NCBI RefSeq assembly: GCF_001447155.2
Contig: NZ_CP014754.1
Coordinates: forward strand, 372,001-436,000
Length of the DNA: 64,000 nt
Origin: Marinobacter sp. LQ44
GTDB lineage: Bacteria; Pseudomonadota; Gammaproteobacteria; Pseudomonadales; Oleiphilaceae
Direction: 5' to 3'
Positions 7,560 through 15,747 of this stretch are shown here, in pieces. The notes beneath the pieces are model-generated. The model was not told the origin of the DNA. It saw only the letters and a program-made list of their open reading frames with translations, and did not search any database. The position numbers were made by a program, and so were the translations under genes. Each line of letters starts with the position of its first letter. Within the stretch, counting starts at the first letter, position 1.

Positions 7560-9023
7560 TTAGCTGGACAGTTTTGAACTGATGCCAAGGGATTTGTTGG
7601 CAGCATCCCGCACTTCCCGATACCGTTCCGGGTTGTTGATCAGCGTGTCCAGATTATCCTCCGGGAACATGGCTTTCAGTTTCGTTTTGGCGTCTTCGTT
7701 GTCAACGATGGCGGGCATTAACTGCTCAAGCGCCCGCAGCATCGCCTCCGGAGATACCGAAGCGCCCGGGGATGCCCCCAGGATGGTGCCGTAGGTTTTA
7801 TCGGAAGACACGATAATCTCTGTACCCATCTGCAGATCGCCGTCCTTGATGATCTGAACCCGCTGCCCCGCCTCTATCGGCTTCCAGTCAAATTTCTTGC
7901 TCAGGCCGGGGGCAAACTTGTCGAGGGCCTCCAGCATGCTTTTGTCGCCTTTGAAGGTTTCGGAGATCAGATACTTGACCAGCGGGAAGTGCTCAAGGGC
8001 CACATTCAGCAGTCCCGGAATATCGTGCAGCCGCATGGCCCGGACGTAATCGACAAAGCCCCTGCCTTTTTCCAGTACTGGTTTAAACGAGGCAAACGGG
8101 CCGAACAAAAGGTAGTGCTGGCCGTCGGCCACCCGTAAATCCAGATGCGGTACCGACATCGGCGGGGCCCCAACCTCGGCTTTGCCATAGGTCTTGGCCC
8201 GGTATTGATCCGCCTGTTCCGGAGTGATCCTGGCTTGCAGAAATCGTCCGCCGACGGGAAACCCGGTAAACCGGCGAGCGAACGGTAGATGGCTCTTCTT
8301 CAAAATCGGAAAGGCTCCCCCGCCGGCACCCACAAACAGAACGTCCGCCCGGTGTTGTAGTGGCGCGCCCCGGGTTTGGGTTTCCACCAGCCAGCTCCCT
8401 GCCGGGCTGCGACGCACTCGCTTAACATGGACGCCATATTCGATCTTTACACCCAGCTCATTCACGGCGTACTCAGCCATAAGCTCGGTCAAGGCGCCAA
8501 AGTTGACGTCCGTACCAGTCTCGATAACGGTAGCGGCCATTTTCTCATGGCGAGCGCGACCTTCCATGGTGAAGGGAATCCAGCTTTTGATTTCATCGAA
8601 GTCTTCGGAGTACTGCATATGATCGAAAAAATGATGGGCAGACATTTCTTTGAATCGCAGTTTCAACTCCTCGATGGAGGGTTCAGAGACAATGGTGCAA
8701 TGTTTGGTCTGGTTGATGAAGCTGGTCGGCTCTCTAATGGCACCCTTGTTGACCAGGTACGCCCAGAACTGTTTGGCAACGTTGAACTGGGCGTGAATTT
8801 TCAGCGCTTTCTCAACGGAAATAACCTCTTCGTCCACCGGGGTGTAATTAAGCTCACAGTTGGCTTCGTGACCGGTGCCGGCATTGTTGAAGGCCCAGGA
8901 GTTACCCGCACCCGCCCGCTCAAGGCGCTCCAGAATGGTGACATCCAGTTCCGGGGCCAGTTCCTTTGCCAGTATGGCAAACGTCGTCCCCATAATACCT
9001 GCGCCGATGATGGTTACTTTCAT
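7560..9023 (-). CDS. mqo: Malate:quinone oxidoreductase
   Basis: 487 residues, the usual Mqo length. An N-terminal FAD motif VTIIGAGIMGTTFAILAKEL is followed by the family-specific stretch RAGAGNSWAFNNAGTGHEAN (about 37-56). Other Mqo hallmarks are VLFVGAGGGAFPILKKS, FTGFPVGGRFL and the C-terminal TILGASPGASVSPEAMLRAL. The enzyme oxidises malate to oxaloacetate at the inner membrane and passes electrons to quinone, complementing or replacing NAD-linked malate dehydrogenase in the TCA cycle. It is transcribed alone or with the downstream ICMT-like gene. The upstream 155 bp before yebG contain no obvious operator for it. Confidence 0.95.
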   Translation of the reverse strand: MKVTIIGAGIMGTTFAILAKELAPELDVTILERLERAGAGNSWAFNNAGTGHEANCELNYTPVDEEVISVEKALKIHAQFNVAKQFWAYLVNKGAIREPTSFINQTKHCTIVSEPSIEELKLRFKEMSAHHFFDHMQYSEDFDEIKSWIPFTMEGRARHEKMAATVIETGTDVNFGALTELMAEYAVNELGVKIEYGVHVKRVRRSPAGSWLVETQTRGAPLQHRADVLFVGAGGGAFPILKKSHLPFARRFTGFPVGGRFLQARITPEQADQYRAKTYGKAEVGAPPMSVPHLDLRVADGQHYLLFGPFASFKPVLEKGRGFVDYVRAMRLHDIPGLLNVALEHFPLVKYLISETFKGDKSMLEALDKFAPGLSKKFDWKPIEAGQRVQIIKDGDLQMGTEIIVSSDKTYGTILGASPGASVSPEAMLRALEQLMPAIVDNEDAKTKLKAMFPEDNLDTLINNPERYREVRDAANKSLGISSKLSS

Positions 9024-9100
9024 AGAGATAGCCGCCAGTGTCCGTTTGAGTGTCTTTAACTGAAATATCTTCCTCAGAACCTAACATAATTCCAGAGGGC

Positions 9101-9149
9101 TCGATAACGACATCAGAATAGGCTACTATTAGCCTGTATATTTATACAG
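9101..9149 (+). promoter_or_regulatory. yebG promoter with LexA (SOS) box
   Basis: CTGTATATTTATACAG at 9134-9149 is a near-ideal LexA box (CTG-N10-CAG with an alternating AT core and full dyad ends). A plausible weak promoter, TCGATA (9101-9106), 17-bp spacer, TACTAT (9124-9129), would put the start point inside the box, so LexA would block initiation. The yebG ATG follows 29 bp later. Confidence 0.85.
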
Positions 9150-9178
9150 TCATCCATAAACAGCGAGGAATCTTCTTA

Positions 9179-9460
9179 ATGGCTGTTCAATCTTTGTTCT
9201 ACTCAGACCGCGACGGACTCGAAATGGCACTCAAGAATCCCGACTCGATGCTTTTCACTTCCAAAGCCGAAGCTGATGCCCGCGATAAAATGCTGGAGCT
9301 CTCGGAGAACATCCAGCTCTGGTTTGAGAAGAAGATCCCTGACATGCCTGAGCAACTGGCGGAGCAATGCGCCCTGCTGATTGCCGAGAACAAGGACCTG
9401 TTCCAGAAAGCACTGAAGAAGCCAGAGATCCTGGCAGAAGCGGAGATTCCGGCTGACTAG
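9179..9460 (+). CDS. yebG: YebG-family DNA-damage-inducible protein
   Basis: 93 residues. MAVQSLFYSDRDG and the core FTSKAEADARDKMLELSENI match E. coli YebG (FTSKKEADAYDKML) in sequence and position, followed by a helical, acidic C-terminus. YebG is a small LexA-regulated protein of unknown biochemical role. The start at 9179 is supported by GAGGAA eight bases upstream. The LexA box 29 bp before the ATG independently supports the assignment. The gene stands alone, between divergent mqo and the alcohol dehydrogenase. Confidence 0.9.
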   Translation: MAVQSLFYSDRDGLEMALKNPDSMLFTSKAEADARDKMLELSENIQLWFEKKIPDMPEQLAEQCALLIAENKDLFQKALKKPEILAEAEIPAD

Positions 9461-9597
9461 AAACGAACGCCTGGGCCGCCCCCAGTCAGGAATTCCCTAT
9501 TTTTCCTCAGTTGGTATTGATTCGTACACTGGTCTGAAAATCGATGGTAACGTAACAACTCCCGTACCTCGGAATACCATTCATCAAGGAGTCTCTA

Positions 9598-10653
9598 ATG
9601 GCCAACACCCGCGCATACGCTGCCACAAGCCCTACTTCCGGCATGGCGCCCTACTCCTTTGACCGGCGCGAGCTGAGACCAGACGACGTCGCCATTGAAA
9701 TTGATTACTGCGGCGTTTGCCACAGTGACCTGCATACCGTCGAGAATGACTGGGGCGGCTCTCAGTATCCCGTTGTTCCTGGCCACGAAATCATTGGCCG
9801 TGTCACTGCCGTAGGCCGTGATGTTACCCGCTACCAGCCAGGCGACCTGGTGGGAGTAGGTTGCATGGTTGATAGCTGCCGCACCTGTTCCGCCTGCGAT
9901 TCCGGGCTGGAGCAATACTGTATTGAAGGCTCCACCATGACGTATGGCAGCCTGGATCGCCACGATGGCACCGTCACCCATGGCGGTTACTCCGAGAAAA
10001 TCGTGGTAAGCGATCGTTTCGTGGTCAGGGTACCGGCAAACCTGGACCCGGCCAGCGCGGCACCGCTGCTGTGTGCCGGCATCACCACGTACTCACCGCT
10101 TAAACACTTCAACGTTGGCAAGGGCCATAAAGTGGGCGTTCTTGGTATGGGTGGCCTTGGCCATATGGGTGTGAAGCTGGCCAAGGCTATGGGTGCAGAA
10201 GTCACCATCTTCACCCGTTCGGAAAGTAAAGTGGCAGAGGCGAAGAAGCAGGGTGCTGATCACGTCATCATTTCCACAGACAAGGCCCAGATGAAGGCCG
10301 CTGCGGATTCATTCGACTTCCTGCTCGACACCATTCCCGTGGCCCACGATCTCAACCCTTACCTGAAGTGCCTGAAATACGATGGCACCCATATTCTGGT
10401 AGGGCTGCTGACGCCTGTGGAGCCCGCACTCCAGGCAGGCCTGCTGGTAACCAAGCGGCGGGTGGTTGCCGGTTCGTTGATCGGCGGCATGCCGGAAACC
10501 CAGGAAATGCTGGATTTCTGTGCGGAACACAACATTACCTGTGATGTAGAGATGCTGGACATCCGCAACATCAATGACGCCTACGAACGACTAAAAAAGA
10601 GCGACGTGAAGTACCGCTTCGTGATCGACATGGACACGCTCAAGCAAGGCTGA
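9598..10653 (+). CDS. Zinc-dependent NAD(P) alcohol dehydrogenase, YahK/cinnamyl-alcohol type
   Basis: 351 residues. The catalytic zinc site is in DYCGVCHSDLHTVENDWGG and VVPGHEIIGRV; the structural zinc site is the four-cysteine loop CRTCSACDSGLEQYC with CMVDS just before it. The Rossmann motif VGVLGMGGLGHMGVKLAKAM binds the nucleotide; TRSES after the second strand, with no acidic residue at the end of that strand, fits NADP(H). YahK-type enzymes reduce a wide range of aldehydes. The start at 9598 has AAGGAG seven bases upstream. A hairpin follows at 10667. Confidence 0.92.
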   Translation: MANTRAYAATSPTSGMAPYSFDRRELRPDDVAIEIDYCGVCHSDLHTVENDWGGSQYPVVPGHEIIGRVTAVGRDVTRYQPGDLVGVGCMVDSCRTCSACDSGLEQYCIEGSTMTYGSLDRHDGTVTHGGYSEKIVVSDRFVVRVPANLDPASAAPLLCAGITTYSPLKHFNVGKGHKVGVLGMGGLGHMGVKLAKAMGAEVTIFTRSESKVAEAKKQGADHVIISTDKAQMKAAADSFDFLLDTIPVAHDLNPYLKCLKYDGTHILVGLLTPVEPALQAGLLVTKRRVVAGSLIGGMPETQEMLDFCAEHNITCDVEMLDIRNINDAYERLKKSDVKYRFVIDMDTLKQG

Positions 10654-10666
10654 TTGCACCTCATCC

Positions 10667-10706
10667 AAGACCCCGGGCTGGCATTGTGTCGCCCGGGTGG
10701 TCTTTG
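10667..10706 (+). terminator. Hairpin terminator after the alcohol dehydrogenase
   Basis: AAGACCCCGGGC (10667-10678) pairs with GCCCGGGTGGTCTT (10691-10704), leaving a 2-base bulge and a 12-base loop, followed by T. It lies 14 bp after the stop codon. The T-tract is weak. Confidence 0.5.
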
Positions 10707-10785
10707 ACAATCCGCTAATAACCATTCCGGTTGCAAAGGGTTAGCATGGGTCTATTGTTATCGTAATCGACCCTGGATACAGCGC

Positions 10786-11754
10786 ATGACCTTTGCACGC
10801 ATTGCCGGAACCGGTTCCTACCTGCCGGACAACATCGTTACCAATCGCGACCTGGAGCAGAAGGTGGACACCTCTGATCAATGGATTCGCGAGCGCACCG
10901 GCATTGAACAACGTCACATCGCCCTGCCCGGCCAGTCCACCGTGGATCTGGCCGAGCAAGCCGCACTGCGGGCCATCGAAGCCGCCGGCATTGAGGTAAC
11001 GGATATTGACCTTATTGTCTTCGCCACCACCACTCCGGATAAGGTTTTTCCGAGCTGTGCATGCATTCTCCAGGCCAGGCTGGGTATTCAGGGTTGCCCG
11101 GCCTTTGATATCCAGGCGGTATGCAGCGGTTTTGTCTATGCCCTGGCAACCGCTGAGAAGTTCATAAAAACTGGCTCCAGCAAGAAGGCACTGGTCATTG
11201 GCGCTGAAGTATTCTCCAGAATCATCAATTGGGAAGACCGCGGCACCTGCATCCTGTTCGGTGATGGTGCCGGTGCGGTGATTCTAGAGGCCAACGAAGA
11301 GACCGGAATTTTGTCCACTCACCTGCACGCCGATGGCCGCTACGAGGACCTGCTACACGTTCCTTGCGGCGTATCTAACCACTTCGATGCCATCAAGGCA
11401 GGCAATGCGTTTGTAGAAATGAAAGGCAACGAGGTGTTCAAGGTTGCGGTAAACACCCTTGGCCAGATTGTGGATGAAACCCTGCAGGCCAACCAGATGC
11501 GAAAGTCCGACATCGACTGGCTGGTACCGCATCAGGCAAACCTGCGTATCATCGCTGCCACGGCCCGGAAACTGGATATGTCCATGGACCAGGTTGTGGT
11601 GACCGTTAATCGCCATGGCAACACCTCGGCCGCGTCCATTCCGCTGGCGCTGGATGAAGCGGTTCGGGATGGTCGAATCAAACGGGGTCAAACCGTGCTA
11701 TTGGAGGCCTTTGGTGGAGGATTCACCTGGGGTTCAGCGCTTCTTCGGTACTGA
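10786..11754 (+). CDS. Beta-ketoacyl-ACP synthase III (FabH-like)
   Basis: 322 residues, usual KAS III length. The catalytic triad is visible: Cys113 in [11 protein letters not shown], His249 in [10 protein letters not shown], and Asn279 in [19 protein letters not shown]. The N-terminus ([29 protein letters not shown]) and the C-terminal [14 protein letters not shown] are canonical. KAS III condenses acetyl-CoA or another acyl-CoA with malonyl-ACP to start fatty acid synthesis. It stands alone, away from plsX/fabD/fabG/acpP, so it could be the housekeeping enzyme in an unusual place or an extra starter-unit enzyme. The sequence does not decide. Confidence 0.93.
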   Translation: MTFARIAGTGSYLPDNIVTNRDLEQKVDTSDQWIRERTGIEQRHIALPGQSTVDLAEQAALRAIEAAGIEVTDIDLIVFATTTPDKVFPSCACILQARLGIQGCPAFDIQAVCSGFVYALATAEKFIKTGSSKKALVIGAEVFSRIINWEDRGTCILFGDGAGAVILEANEETGILSTHLHADGRYEDLLHVPCGVSNHFDAIKAGNAFVEMKGNEVFKVAVNTLGQIVDETLQANQMRKSDIDWLVPHQANLRIIAATARKLDMSMDQVVVTVNRHGNTSAASIPLALDEAVRDGRIKRGQTVLLEAFGGGFTWGSALLRY

Positions 11755-11876
11755 TCAGTCACGGCGTCGAAATTACCTGAAGTGCTATTATTATTTTCTT
11801 TTAGTATTTTTGGTTCTTAAAAAATTTTGTTAGATTGCTTCTCAGATTCACAATTTCTGGTTCTGAGGAGTGTCTG

Positions 11877-12881
11877 ATGAAACAACTGCTTAAAGGGTTT
11901 GCACTGGGCGCAGCCCTGCTTTCCGCCCAGCCTGCGCTGGCCGCCGACAGAGAGCTTCTCAATACCTCCTACGATATCGCCCGGGAACTGTTCGCGGCCT
12001 ACAACGTGGAGTTCCAGAAACACTGGCAGGAAAAAACCGGCGAAACGGTCAACATTCGCCAATCCCACGCAGGCTCCTCTCGCCAGGCTCAAGCCATTAT
12101 CCAGGGTCTCAAGGCTGATGTGGCAACCTTTAACCAGGTCACCGATATCGACATCCTGCATGAACGCGGCGGCCTGATCCCGGAAAACTGGGCCGAGCGT
12201 TTGCCGAACAACAGTTCTCCCTACTATTCCACCATGGCTTTCCTGGTACGAAAGGACAATCCCAAGAACATCCAGAACTGGGATGATCTCGTTCGTGAAG
12301 GTGTGTCTCTGATCATGCCAAACCCGAAAACGTCTGGTAACGGCCGCTACACCTATCTGGCAGCCCTGGGCTATGCCCAGGATACCTATGGTGATGATGA
12401 AGCGAAAATCGACCAGTTTATGGCCGATATGCTCGGCCAGGTTCGAGTCTTTGACAGTGGCGGCCGTGGCGCCACTACCACTTTCGTTGAACGCGGCATT
12501 GGCGATGTGCTGCTTACCTTTGAATCCGAGGTTCTGAACATCGCGGATCGTTTCGAAAACGGCGAGTATGAAGTGGTCACGCCCAAGGTCAGCTTCCTTG
12601 CAGAATTCCCGGTCACCTGGATTGACGATTACACCCGCCAGAATGGCACCGAAGAACTGGCAAAAGAGTACCTGAGCCATCTTTATGCTGAAGAATCCCA
12701 GCGCTTGCTCGCCGGGTTTAACTACCGGGTTCACAACGAAACGGTGATCGAAGAAAACGCAGACCGGTTCCGTGAACTGAAGTTGAAATCCATCGACGAG
12801 ATTGCCGGTGGCTGGGAAAACGCCATGAGCAAACATTTCAGCAGCGGTGGCAAACTCGACCAGTTACAACGGCGTCGGTAA
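11877..12881 (+). CDS. sbp: Sulfate/thiosulfate ABC transporter periplasmic binding protein
   Basis: 334 residues with a Sec signal peptide (KQLLKGFALGAALLSAQPAL, cleavage after ALAA). The mature start ELLNTSYDIARELFAAYN and the sulfate-binding segments QSHAGSSRQAQAIIQGL and GNGRYTYLAALGYA are those of CysP/Sbp. The start at 11877 has GAGGAG eight bases upstream. It heads sbp-cysT-cysW-cysA. The AT-rich 120 bp before it, after fabH, likely hold its promoter; CysB control is expected from other gammaproteobacteria but no binding site was identified. Confidence 0.93.
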   Translation: MKQLLKGFALGAALLSAQPALAADRELLNTSYDIARELFAAYNVEFQKHWQEKTGETVNIRQSHAGSSRQAQAIIQGLKADVATFNQVTDIDILHERGGLIPENWAERLPNNSSPYYSTMAFLVRKDNPKNIQNWDDLVREGVSLIMPNPKTSGNGRYTYLAALGYAQDTYGDDEAKIDQFMADMLGQVRVFDSGGRGATTTFVERGIGDVLLTFESEVLNIADRFENGEYEVVTPKVSFLAEFPVTWIDDYTRQNGTEELAKEYLSHLYAEESQRLLAGFNYRVHNETVIEENADRFRELKLKSIDEIAGGWENAMSKHFSSGGKLDQLQRRR

Positions 12882-12890
12882 GAAGCTGAG

Positions 12891-13763
12891 ATGTCTGCTC
12901 CCGCTCAAGTGAGCGCCGCCCCAGCGCGGCGCTTTTCAGGTCGTAGCAAACGGGTATTGCCGGGGTTCGGTTTGAGCCTCGGCATTTCGCTGTTTTTCGT
13001 CAGTCTGGTTTTACTACTCCCGTTATCTGGCCTGGTGGTGGAAACATCCGGCATGACCTGGGATCAGTTCTGGTTCACGATCACCGATCCGCGGGTGGTC
13101 GAATCCTACAAAGTGACCCTCTGGACGGCTCTGGCGGCGTCGCTCTTTAACGGCGTCTTTGGCTTGTTGCTGGCTTGGGTCCTGGTGCGTTATGACTTCC
13201 CTGGCAAGCGTATCCTTGATGCCTTTGTAGACCTTCCATTTGCTTTGCCTACTGCGGTTGCGGGTATCACGCTGGCTACCCTGTTTGCTCAGAACGGCTG
13301 GTACGGCCAATGGCTGGCCAAGCTGGGCATTGAAGTAGCGTTCACCCCGTTGGGCATTGTTGTTGCCATGGCGTTCACCAGCATTCCCTTTGTGGTGCGC
13401 ACAGTGCAGCCGGTACTCGAGGAATTGTCACCGGCGGACGAGGAAGCCGCGGTCAGCCTTGGGGCCTCCGATGGCCGGGTGTTCCGCAAGGTGATTTTTC
13501 CGTCATTGTGGCCTGCACTGGTCACCGGTATTGCGCTCTCCTTCACCCGCAGCCTGGGTGAATTCGGTGCCATTATCTTTATCGCAGGCAACACCCCATA
13601 CGTGAGCGAAGTCACCAGCCTGATGGTGTTTATCCGGTTGCAGGAGTACGACTACGCCGCGGCCAGTGCCATTGCCTCGGTTGTACTGTTGGCCTCACTG
13701 GTACTGCTGTTTGCCATCAATCTCTGGCAGGGCCGATACCTGCGCCGCCTGGAGGGCCGATAG
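12891..13763 (+). CDS. cysT: Sulfate/thiosulfate ABC transporter permease CysT
   Basis: 290 residues with about six membrane helices. The ABC-permease EAA loop is DEEAAVSLGASDGRVFRKVI (about 182-202), and LPFALPTAVAGITLATLFAQ and FTRSLGEFGAIIFIAGN are conserved in CysT/CysU. It pairs with CysW to form the inner-membrane channel driven by CysA. The gene starts 10 bp after sbp and ends directly before the cysW ATG. Confidence 0.93.
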   Translation: MSAPAQVSAAPARRFSGRSKRVLPGFGLSLGISLFFVSLVLLLPLSGLVVETSGMTWDQFWFTITDPRVVESYKVTLWTALAASLFNGVFGLLLAWVLVRYDFPGKRILDAFVDLPFALPTAVAGITLATLFAQNGWYGQWLAKLGIEVAFTPLGIVVAMAFTSIPFVVRTVQPVLEELSPADEEAAVSLGASDGRVFRKVIFPSLWPALVTGIALSFTRSLGEFGAIIFIAGNTPYVSEVTSLMVFIRLQEYDYAAASAIASVVLLASLVLLFAINLWQGRYLRRLEGR

Positions 13764-14621
13764 ATGGCTGCCGAACATCATCGTGTTGGCGACCAGCCCT
13801 GGGTCCGTCGCCTGCTGATTGGTACCGCAGTTCTGGTGTCGCTCGTTCTACTGGTGATTCCAGTGGTGGTCATTTTCTTCCAGGCCCTGAGTGCCGGCTG
13901 GAGCACCTTTACCGGTAACGTGCTGGACCAGTTCACCCTGCATGCCATCGGGCTGACCTTGCTGGTTGCGGCGCTGACAGTACCACTCAATCTCATCTTC
14001 GGTACTGCCCTCGCCTGGGCCGTTACCAGGTTTCGGTTTCCAGGCCGGAAACTGCTGGTTACCCTGATCGACATTCCCTTTGCCGTGTCACCGGTAATCG
14101 CCGGCTTGCTGTATCTGCTGCTCTACGGCCGGAACGGCTGGCTCGGCGGCTGGCTGGCCACCCACGATGTCCAGTTGATGTTTGCCTGGCCGGGCATTGT
14201 CATGGTCACCGTGTTTGTCACCTGCCCGTTTGTTGCCCGCGAGCTGATCCCGCTGATGCAACAGCAAGGCAGTGAGGAAGAAGAAGCCGGCGTGGTTCTG
14301 GGCGCTTCTGGCTGGCGTATTTTCCGGAAGATTACCCTGCCTAACATCAAGTGGGCGCTGATCTACGGCGTAGTACTGACCAATGCCCGTGCCGTGGGTG
14401 AGTTTGGTGCTGTGTCGGTTGTCTCAGCCAATATTCGCGGCGAAACCAATACCTTACCGCTTCATGTTGAACTGCTTTATCAAGATTATAACGTGGTAGG
14501 CGCCTTCGCCAGTGCCGCCCTGCTGGCAACCATTGCCATCCTGACGTTAGTGGTTAAAGCCTTTGTAGAGTGGCGCCAATCCCGCCCAACGATCCTGACC
14601 CCCGAGAAAGGAGGTGCCTGA
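13764..14621 (+). CDS. cysW: Sulfate/thiosulfate ABC transporter permease CysW
   Basis: 285 residues, six predicted membrane helices. The EAA loop is [20 protein letters not shown], followed by the CysW-specific [20 protein letters not shown] and [18 protein letters not shown]. It starts on the base after the cysT stop codon (TAG then ATG), indicating translational coupling. It ends one base before the cysA ATG. Confidence 0.93.
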   Translation: MAAEHHRVGDQPWVRRLLIGTAVLVSLVLLVIPVVVIFFQALSAGWSTFTGNVLDQFTLHAIGLTLLVAALTVPLNLIFGTALAWAVTRFRFPGRKLLVTLIDIPFAVSPVIAGLLYLLLYGRNGWLGGWLATHDVQLMFAWPGIVMVTVFVTCPFVARELIPLMQQQGSEEEEAGVVLGASGWRIFRKITLPNIKWALIYGVVLTNARAVGEFGAVSVVSANIRGETNTLPLHVELLYQDYNVVGAFASAALLATIAILTLVVKAFVEWRQSRPTILTPEKGGA

Positions 14622-14622
14622 T

Positions 14623-15744
14623 ATGAGCATCACTATCGACCAGATTTCCAAAACCTTCGGCCGTTTCCAGGCGCTGAAAGACGTTTCTCTGGAGATTCCT
14701 GAGGGTAAACTGACCGCGCTTCTGGGCCCATCCGGCTCGGGCAAAACCACGCTGCTGCGGATTATTGCCGGGCTTGAATCTTCGGACTCTGGCCGAATCC
14801 TGTTTGGCGGCGATGACGTCAGCAACCTGCACGTTCGGGATCGTAATATTGGCTTCGTGTTTCAGCACTACGCCCTGTTCCGTCATCTTACCGTGGCCGA
14901 GAACATCGCATTTGGCCTTGAATCGCTGCCCCGCAAACAGCGGCCGACAAAATCCGAGATACGCCAGCGGGTGGCCAAACTGCTGGAGATGATCCAGTTA
15001 CCGCAACTGGCCGACCGATATCCGGCGCAATTGTCCGGTGGCCAGAAGCAACGGGTGGCCCTGGCCAGGGCCCTGGCAACTCAGCCCCGTATACTGCTGC
15101 TGGATGAGCCCTTTGGCGCCCTGGATGCGAAAGTGCGCAAAGACCTGCGTCGCTGGTTACGGGCGCTGCATGACGAGTTTCATTTCACCAGCATCTTTGT
15201 CACCCACGACCAGGAAGAAGCCCTGGAGCTGTCCGATCAGGTGGTGGTCATGAGCCAGGGACAGGTGGAACAGGTCAACGAACCTACCGATCTGTATGCA
15301 CGGCCCGAAAGCCGGTTTGTGTTCGACTTCCTGGGCCATGTCAATGTGATCTCCGGCGTCGTGAAAAATCATAAGCTGGTTCAAGGGGATGCCTGGGTGT
15401 CTCTGCCCGGGCAGAAGTCTGACCAGGAAGCCCAGCTGTACTTGCGCCCCCATGAGGTCCACCTTGCCCGGGCGCCAGCGATTCATGCCCGTTTACCGCT
15501 CCGTATCGAAGCCATCAGTCTGATCGGCTCAGAAGTGCGGATAGAGCTCGTGCCGGTGGGCTGGAACAGTGACGAGATCTGGGAAGTTGGCATGAGCCAC
15601 AACGAATTCGCCCGCCACAACCCAAGCCGGGGTGAACTGTGGTACGCGGTACCAGACATCGGCCACCTGTTCGTTGCCGATAGTGCCCAGCCACGATCCG
15701 TCGACTGGGCCTATACCACAGCGGCTAACGCCAGTAATATGTAA
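14623..15744 (+). CDS. cysA: Sulfate/thiosulfate ABC transporter ATPase CysA
   Basis: 373 residues. The ATPase domain has Walker [15 protein letters not shown]-loop FVFQHYALF, signature [15 protein letters not shown], Walker [13 protein letters not shown] and H-loop [13 protein letters not shown]-terminal TOBE-like regulatory domain follows (about 240-373). The start at 14623 has AGGAGG eight bases upstream, inside the end of cysW. CysA hydrolyses ATP on the cytoplasmic side of the CysTW channel. The gene ends 3 bp from the convergent dabA stop. Confidence 0.94.
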   Translation: MSITIDQISKTFGRFQALKDVSLEIPEGKLTALLGPSGSGKTTLLRIIAGLESSDSGRILFGGDDVSNLHVRDRNIGFVFQHYALFRHLTVAENIAFGLESLPRKQRPTKSEIRQRVAKLLEMIQLPQLADRYPAQLSGGQKQRVALARALATQPRILLLDEPFGALDAKVRKDLRRWLRALHDEFHFTSIFVTHDQEEALELSDQVVVMSQGQVEQVNEPTDLYARPESRFVFDFLGHVNVISGVVKNHKLVQGDAWVSLPGQKSDQEAQLYLRPHEVHLARAPAIHARLPLRIEAISLIGSEVRIELVPVGWNSDEIWEVGMSHNEFARHNPSRGELWYAVPDIGHLFVADSAQPRSVDWAYTTAANASNM

Positions 15745-15747
15745 TTC

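Noticed and set aside
11817..12836. Minus-strand open frame of 339 codons opposite sbp
   Set aside because: The plus-strand frame has a signal peptide and CysP/Sbp motifs; the antisense frame has no family features.
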